From Saccoglossus kowalevskii (Eukaryota; Hemichordata; Enteropneusta; Harrimaniidae): a stretch of DNA of 12,353 nt. The stretch lies in NCBI RefSeq assembly GCF_000003605.2, contig NW_003132876.1, positions 7,328 through 19,680 on the forward strand, in the 5' to 3' direction. This document shows, piece after piece, positions 7,067 to 12,353 of the stretch. Made by a program: the position numbers and the translations under genes. Positions within the stretch are counted from its first letter, which is position 1. Every line of letters starts with the position of its first letter. The notes under the pieces are model-generated. The model ran no database searches and was not told the DNA's origin. It saw only the letters and a program-made list of their open reading frames with translations.

Positions 7067-8451
7067 ACTCGTTATTAACATTATTTAATAAACATCATAA
7101 GCAGTAATGATCACTGAAATTGCATTGTTTGTTTTAAATGGAGCATAAATGATATCATGCCCCCATCCATGGAATGTTCCACGAACTTCGACCACGAGAT
7201 AGTATTTGTGCTTGCCTCTCACGATGCTGTTTGGCATTAAGCGTTGTAGATGTCAGTTCCTTTTAACTATGTTATGTTCAGTGTGTCATAACGATGTAAT
7301 ATGCATCTTAGAAGACGATACAGAAATTGAAAATGTCTGAGTATAAAATGTGTTTTCAAATAGTTTAATTGACAGGTATTTTTATATTTGAAAAACATAT
7401 CCGTAAAATCCTAATTTTATTTCAGTCAGACAGCAGCTTTGAGTGTCAGTATATTTATTTTGTAGACAGAAAAAAAAAACTATTAAGCATTTCGCAAAAC
7501 GTGTGACAGGACATAACACACATTTAATACTAGTAAAGTGCAATCGTCAGTAACCAAATTCTGGTTATTTGTCGGATGAACCATTAACATCGACTGAGCT
7601 GCCAAACCGTTTTTTTTTTATAATTTTCGTACTCCGAGAAAAGATGATATAATTTAATTATAGGACACGAATTTATGTATCGCTGTTTGTTTGTATGATC
7701 GTCAAACTCAGATGACAGTGAAAAACATAAACCAGATATACACATTCGCATAATATTCTGTAAAAACGAGCAAATGCAATCTCCATATACAATTAGTAGC
7801 AACAAAATACAACATAAAATACTAACGGGTTGAAAATATACTATAATTATAACTTTTTTTAAGCCGCACGGCGAAAGAGATCAATGTTCGCTGTCTCCAC
7901 TTTCAGCATTGGTTCCGAAAACGAATAAGTCAGCACGATAGATGGGGTAAAGAGGGGGTTGGTACTGGTTACTGGTTTTTAAAAAATGCACTATTTAGAC
8001 AACATTAAAACTAATTTTAAATAATTATTGTAGAATGCCATTTTGCAAATAAAATGTGTAACCTATATATTCAATATTTCCTACTAGTCGATTAGGTATA
8101 TTCAGAATATAATTAGGTTGTCATGTATTTGTAAAGTAATAGAGCACTATCAAATCATCAATACAGATTTCGTCTAAAATAACTAAACATTACATGGTCT
8201 ATACTAGTGGTTATGTAGTCGAATGCCAACTGTTGATTTCATTTGTCTCTCGAGAGTAATTGGAAACAGTGCTTTCGTGACAATTTATGATCGTGTCTTA
8301 ATTGAAAACAGTTTAATTAGAATATATTTACCATTGTCGATTGAACACACGATAATCGCATATAATGTTGTTTGACGAAAGCCTGTGGCTGCAAATAATC
8401 AACGCATTATTGTACTACTTCGCCGTCTTTATTCTTGTTTTTACATGTCTG
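7067..8451. other. Non-coding AT-rich stretch, nothing firm
   Basis: I see no gene, RNA gene or clear repeat here. Homopolymer runs occur near 7471 (A) and 7611 (T). A slightly richer patch at 7150-7260 holds a 23-codon ORF (7169-7240) without codon or motif support. A G-rich patch lies at 7944-7977, and a 13-bp near-repeat AATTG(G/A)AAACAGT occurs at 8258 and 8300. None is strong enough to annotate separately. Confidence 0.5.
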
Positions 8452-8476
8452 TCGTGTTTCATCAGGCGAGACACGA
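8452..8476. other. Short hairpin, 9-bp stem with 7-nt loop
   Basis: TCGTGTTTC (8452-8460) pairs with GAGACACGA (8468-8476). Eight Watson-Crick pairs and one G-U pair close over the loop ATCAGGC. It is not flanked by any recognisable gene, and its length is within reach of chance. Confidence 0.35.
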
Positions 8477-8653
8477 TCACAGTCCATGAGAATGCACATG
8501 TGTAGCGTACTAATCTTTCCATACTCTCTTCGACCGTGATTTTCTGTACTCAAAAATATCACATTGCCGCGGAACGCTTATAATTTCAGTTTGTCATGTT
8601 CGGGACATATTTTATGCAATGGTAAACTAAAATAAACTGTAACATACTTGTCA

Positions 8654-8768
8654 TGACGTCACTAATTGAAAATTACATGTCAATGCACAGTAAAGAGATG
8701 TACATGACGCTCCTTGACGTATTTTTACGTCTAATTAGGAAGGCAATGAGAGGGATAATACTATATAA
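8654..8768 (+). promoter_or_regulatory. CRE-like site cluster followed by a TATA-like sequence
   Basis: A perfect CRE octamer TGACGTCA, the CREB/ATF site, lies at 8654-8661. Within 80 bp follow TGACGC (8705-8710), TTGACGTA (8714-8721) and TTACGTC (8725-8731, a CRE-like half site on the other strand). A homeodomain-type TAATTA (8732-8737) comes next, then TATATAA (8762-8768). The order of activator cluster then TATA resembles a promoter or enhancer on the plus strand. No ORF of note starts downstream, so any target would be a non-coding transcript, an exon outside the window, or the receptor gene at a distance. The reading is inferential. Confidence 0.3.
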
Positions 8769-10146
8769 TTCCCCTTTCACCGATAAACGTTTACTAAGAG
8801 GTTTTCAATAATGCTTGAAAAATTAGTCTGTTCTTCAAGTATGTCTTCAGTGAAGTTAACAATTACCGACGAAATATATTCATCAAAATAAAGATTTTGT
8901 ATTCATGTTGAACAAGGTGGATCATATATTTTCAAGCAAATTGAGTGATTTGTTATGCAAGCATGGAATATATCAATATTATCTCTATTATATCTGTATC
9001 TGAAGACTGAGGCCACGATCATCCTGGTGTAGAGTTTTCCCACCTTCCTTGTTTCCAGGTAGTCAAGGTAAACTTGACACAAGCAAAAGTAATCAACATT
9101 AATGTGACATATACAATGATTATCACTATTGTAGTATTCATTGCTAAATTGTGGCAAAACAATCTACTAATATGAATATACAGTTTTTTTCGGATCTGTC
9201 GTCAGAGGTGTTGATAATATAATTATAATTTCCCATGTTCTACGACCATTATATAGTAATAATATATCTTAATCAGCTATACACATGTTTTTGACAAGTG
9301 AGAAACGGAAAAGACATGCTATGCCTCACAATAAATAGAAGATGTATCACAGATGCTTAGAAGGCGATGCATTAGTATATGTATTCATATTGTTAAGACC
9401 GCATTCAAATGAAATGCGATTGCACACAAACATTTACATCGTAACACACATCACAGCTGGCGCCAGAATAAACTGATCAAGAAAAGCGCTATATCAATTT
9501 TCCTTTTACCGTAGAAATCTGACAAATTTTAGTTCAACAAAATCTATATAGATCATGTACATTTTGCAGATTCAGGAGGGCAGCATCTACACAGATTGAC
9601 CTTGCTGGACCAAATTCAAATTCTCTTATCTCAGATCACTTGTTATTTTAGATCTAGTGGTGAACACAAGAAAATATTTGATCACACATATACAACATTC
9701 ATCTCAGATTTGAGCATCCCATCAAACATAGTGAAACTTTCGTTTTGAAAATAATTGTTTATATTTTAACCGTTAAAAAAAAGTGAAACAAAAAAACAAC
9801 TTGGCAACTTTTCTGGGATATTGCGCCGGTACGGACAAATGTTATAATTTCACCAAGTAAATTATTAAATGATAATTATGTAATCACGTGTATATCCTTA
9901 TTGCCCAGTACTATCAAATGGGCTCACATTACATCTTGTTTGAATATTAATGTAACTATATAAATCATACGTTTTATGCCACCAGTCATTGTTGTATGTA
10001 TTGACTCTCGGTTCTTTCTTTCATTCAGCTTTTCCTCGTTTACATAATTTAGCAATTGAACTCATTAAGTGTTTTCTCAAAATCGCAAATGAGTTAATTA
10101 ACAACACTGCTGTTTTAAAATAAAACATCTTTACTGTTTTGTGATA
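8769..10146. other. Non-coding AT-rich stretch, nothing firm
   Basis: No convincing ORF, RNA gene or repeat is visible. A moderately GC-rich pocket at about 9010-9070 overlaps an 84-codon minus-strand ORF (8903-9157) that has no recognisable domain. A CACGTG E-box core lies near 9886. A/T-rich homopolymer runs occur near 9184 and 9775-9796. Confidence 0.5.
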
Positions 10147-10630
10147 AAACATTTAAAGTGTTTATAAGCTTGTCCCCACTTTAAAAACACTTAAAGTGTT
10201 TATAATCTGCATAATTGCGAGAATATATATTATGAAAACACTTTTAGCGGACATTTCATGGGATGTTTTTACCCATAACACATTAAAACACGTTTTTAAA
10301 AGTGTTTCCACCAAAAACATGTATATAGACGTGTTTTTACTGGTCACACATTCCTAAAGTGTTTCCACCAGGAACATGTATAAAAGTGCTTATTATCACA
10401 ACACTTTTCAAAGTGCTTTTACTAGACACACATTTTGTAAAGTGTTTATAATCACGACACATAGAAAAATGTCTCAACCGAATACATGTTTTAATGAAGT
10501 GATTTCACTAGCCACACATTGAAAAGAGTTTCCACTAGAAATATTTATTGAAAAATTGTTTATCGTCGCAACACTTTGAACAGTAAAACACAATATTGAC
10601 AAGTGTTCGTAACAGAGACACATTTTACAA
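10147..10630. repeat. Degenerate tandem array of about 28 bp with alternating subtypes
   Basis: From 10298 on, units begin with AAAGTG or a close variant at 10298, 10328, 10356, 10383, 10410, 10439, 10467, 10496, 10523, 10553, 10579 and 10600. Most spacings are 26-30 bp; the last is 21. Three interior types alternate: one with CCACC and AACATGT, one with TTACT(A/G)G and CACACATT, and one with TTAT(A)ATCAC and CAACACTTT or CGACACAT. Related pieces (AAAGTGTTTATAA twice, GGATGTTTTTACCCATAACA) extend leftwards to about 10147 with looser spacing. There is no coding potential; the 61-codon minus ORF inside it is incidental. Confidence 0.75.
10185..10201. repeat. 17-bp near-perfect palindrome in the 28-bp array
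   Basis: AAACACTT (10185-10192) and AAGTGTTT (10194-10201) are exact reverse complements around a single A. The same AAGTGTTT and AACACTT words recur through the array in both orientations, so this is the tightest instance of a general property of the repeat. Confidence 0.6.
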
Positions 10631-12353
10631 TGTATTAACATGATGAAAAAAATCATTAAAATTATTATTTCTGAAAACAAAATATATCAAATGATGCATT
10701 TCATGATGAAGCACTTTGCACTATTGTACAGTAATCATAACAAACGATAAACAAATCACATAATCAAGTAAGAATGTATTTCTAAATATAAACATTACTA
10801 AAGTAAGTTCGAGTGTAACATTTAAGAAAAACAGACATGTATAGTTGTTGTAAAAGATATTATCAATTGCGTGAGTAAGTGTCTTTACTTGTACTGAAAT
10901 TCAAACCTTTCGTGAAACTGTATATACAATACCCAATATGTGTAAACATTGACACTTCAAAACAGATGAGTAATTAACTGAAACGAACAATAACATATTT
11001 GAACCCTTTCAGAAGTAACCCATATTAACAGGACAAAATTAATTCCCAATATTAGCAGTTTCATCTTGTTCGCTCCGATCGCTTCTCTTAAAATCTGAAA
11101 AGTATAATATTATCAAAATGCAGTGAGTAATGTTCAAATAATTATCATTATTGTTTCAAACAATGCGATATACGATGAAAATAGTATTGTTGTTATAAAC
11201 TAACGCGCATGTAATGAGAAGACGAAAATATGACCACAAACGAATTGAACTGAAATTTCCTGTTAAATTCTGCAACATTTCTATGATTTTATTTGGTAAC
11301 TCAGATCTTGATTCTGCGGGGTATTGGCATGGACGTAAGGTGGTATGAAATTGTCTGGCCCTGTAAATTCATGAACTTGAGTTTATTCAGTTATACTGAA
11401 CATAAGAAATGAATGGAGGCCGCTGCAAATATCAATGTAGTACACAACTGCCGACGCTGGCTCCATCAATTACACTTTCCACACGCTTCGTTACGGAGTA
11501 ACAATATCATCATACCTTCAGGTTTGTTTAGGATAACTTCCGGTTTCCTTCTTTTCTCAGAAAATAAAAAAAAACTTCATTCGGTTAAGTTGTTATTGCT
11601 TCTTCAACGAATACGCCACCTGTCTACGTATACTCCCGATAGTATCATTCAATCATGAATGGACGTGCGCACGACACAAGTTACCATTACTTGAACACGC
11701 GACATACATTAATGTCAACCGTCGTTTACGAAAGGTATCTCAAAATATTTGCAAAGAAGTAGCAAACTTATTCATTGTTCAATATTTGTTTTCATGTTGT
11801 ATTTATTGTATTAATTACATTTCTAAATAACAATTGAATGGTTATGTATTATTAGAGGCTTAAATGAGCACGTTTAAATTAGGCGACAATTTGCACAGGT
11901 GCGTGGTAATCACCATATTGGAATTCAACACCGTGGCTCTGCCAATAGAATAAGAGCTGTAAAGAAATGGAATCTAATGATTAGGTCACAGGGAATAATT
12001 GCCTGTTTAGCGCACCGTCGTCCAGCTTACTAACTCGAACATTGATAACAACACCGTGCATGTTTAAGTCCATCGGTTATTAAACTTGTGTCAGGTACAT
12101 GGTATGCACACTCGCAAAATACTAAAATCGGTAAATTTATCGCTACATGCACAGTATGACTTACTGCCAAATTTTTTTCCCAATAAATATGCTGCATAAA
12201 TCGATATTAGGTATTGTGTCTATTATAGATGCATACCGTAGACGGCATACAAAAGTGTCCTGTATATAATCGGGTGTTTTAGGTTGAATCATTGCATGTT
12301 TGTTTGTTTTCTGAAGTGCCTCAAAATAGAACAGTTTCAAAGCAAAGTGTTTT
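10631..12353. other. Non-coding AT-rich stretch to the window end
   Basis: I found no gene that I can support. The longest plus ORF here (11413-11658, 81 codons) is low-complexity and has no recognisable domain or upstream signal. A 10-bp direct repeat CAACACCGTG occurs at 11926 and 12049. AATAAA hexamers occur near 11564 and 12181, but without a gene they carry little weight. Several sequences look like isolated splice sites, such as TTCTTTTCTCAG near 11551-11562, as expected by chance in this composition. Confidence 0.5.

Noticed and set aside
7169-7240. 23-codon plus ORF in a slightly GC-richer patch
   Set aside because: It is too short, with no homology cue or splice sites of quality around it.
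7584-7805. 73-codon minus-strand ORF
   Set aside because: It is cysteine- and serine-rich by chance in AT-rich DNA, and its C-terminal part is formed from a poly-T tract. There is no domain.
7944-7977. G-rich patch as a possible G-quadruplex
   Set aside because: Only two runs reach four or five G; the others are GG. A stable three-tier structure is not supported.
8903-9157. 84-codon minus-strand ORF with a GC-richer centre (YLETRKVGKLYTRMIVAS)
   Set aside because: I considered it as a decayed exon, but I recognise no family, and the flanking splice-like sites do not agree with a consistent frame.
10162-10680. Two minus-strand ORFs of 61 and 68 codons
   Set aside because: The first lies wholly and the second mostly within the degenerate 28-bp repeat array, and they show only repeat-derived composition.
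11413-11658. 81-codon plus-strand ORF
   Set aside because: It has no recognisable domain, its start context is unremarkable, and it crosses an A-rich run and a leucine run. It is consistent with chance.
1-12353. tRNA or rRNA genes
   Set aside because: I looked for GTTCGAA-type T-loops, paired acceptor stems and rRNA-like blocks on both strands and found none.

Overview
The window reads as animal nuclear DNA. It is AT-rich outside the repeat array and has spliceosomal introns with canonical GT/AG borders. It holds the last two exons of a rhodopsin-type G-protein-coupled receptor (GPCR), large amounts of tandem repeat, and long non-coding stretches. Nothing suggests bacteria, phage or virus. 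The repeat-rich, AT-rich texture and the peptide-receptor-like GPCR would fit a marine invertebrate such as a mollusc, but that is an impression, not a proof.

Layout. Positions 1-4557 are one continuous minisatellite with a 36-bp unit (about 126 copies, running off the left edge). Because 36 is a multiple of three, all three plus frames and one minus frame stay open for long stretches, which creates spurious 'proteins' of up to 816 residues. Inside the array are larger duplications: a 576-bp period (16 units), a 789-bp period (22 units less 3 bp), and a near-identical 288-bp duplication (8 units) at the right end. Positions 4558-5076 are unique intronic sequence with an imperfect inverted repeat, ending in a branch point and splice acceptor. 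Exons 5077-5292 and 5388-5660 encode TM6, the third extracellular loop, TM7, helix 8 and the C-terminal tail of the receptor, separated by a 95-bp phase-0 intron. A 3' UTR follows, with the best poly(A) signal at 6817-6822.

Right of about 6,850 I see no convincing gene. The region contains a short GC-rich repeat remnant (about 6976-7066), a small hairpin (8452-8476), a cluster of CRE-like sites followed by a TATA-like sequence (8654-8768), and a degenerate tandem array of about 28 bp (about 10147-10630) built from alternating subtypes.

How the parts relate. TM1-TM5 of the receptor are absent from the window and must lie to the left. If the gene is intact, the 36-bp array therefore sits inside the intron just upstream of the TM6-TM7 exon. 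That is the most interesting arrangement here: a large, CpG-dense, recently expanding array, carrying many acceptor-like sequences, inside a receptor gene. I did not find a clear new multi-gene system.
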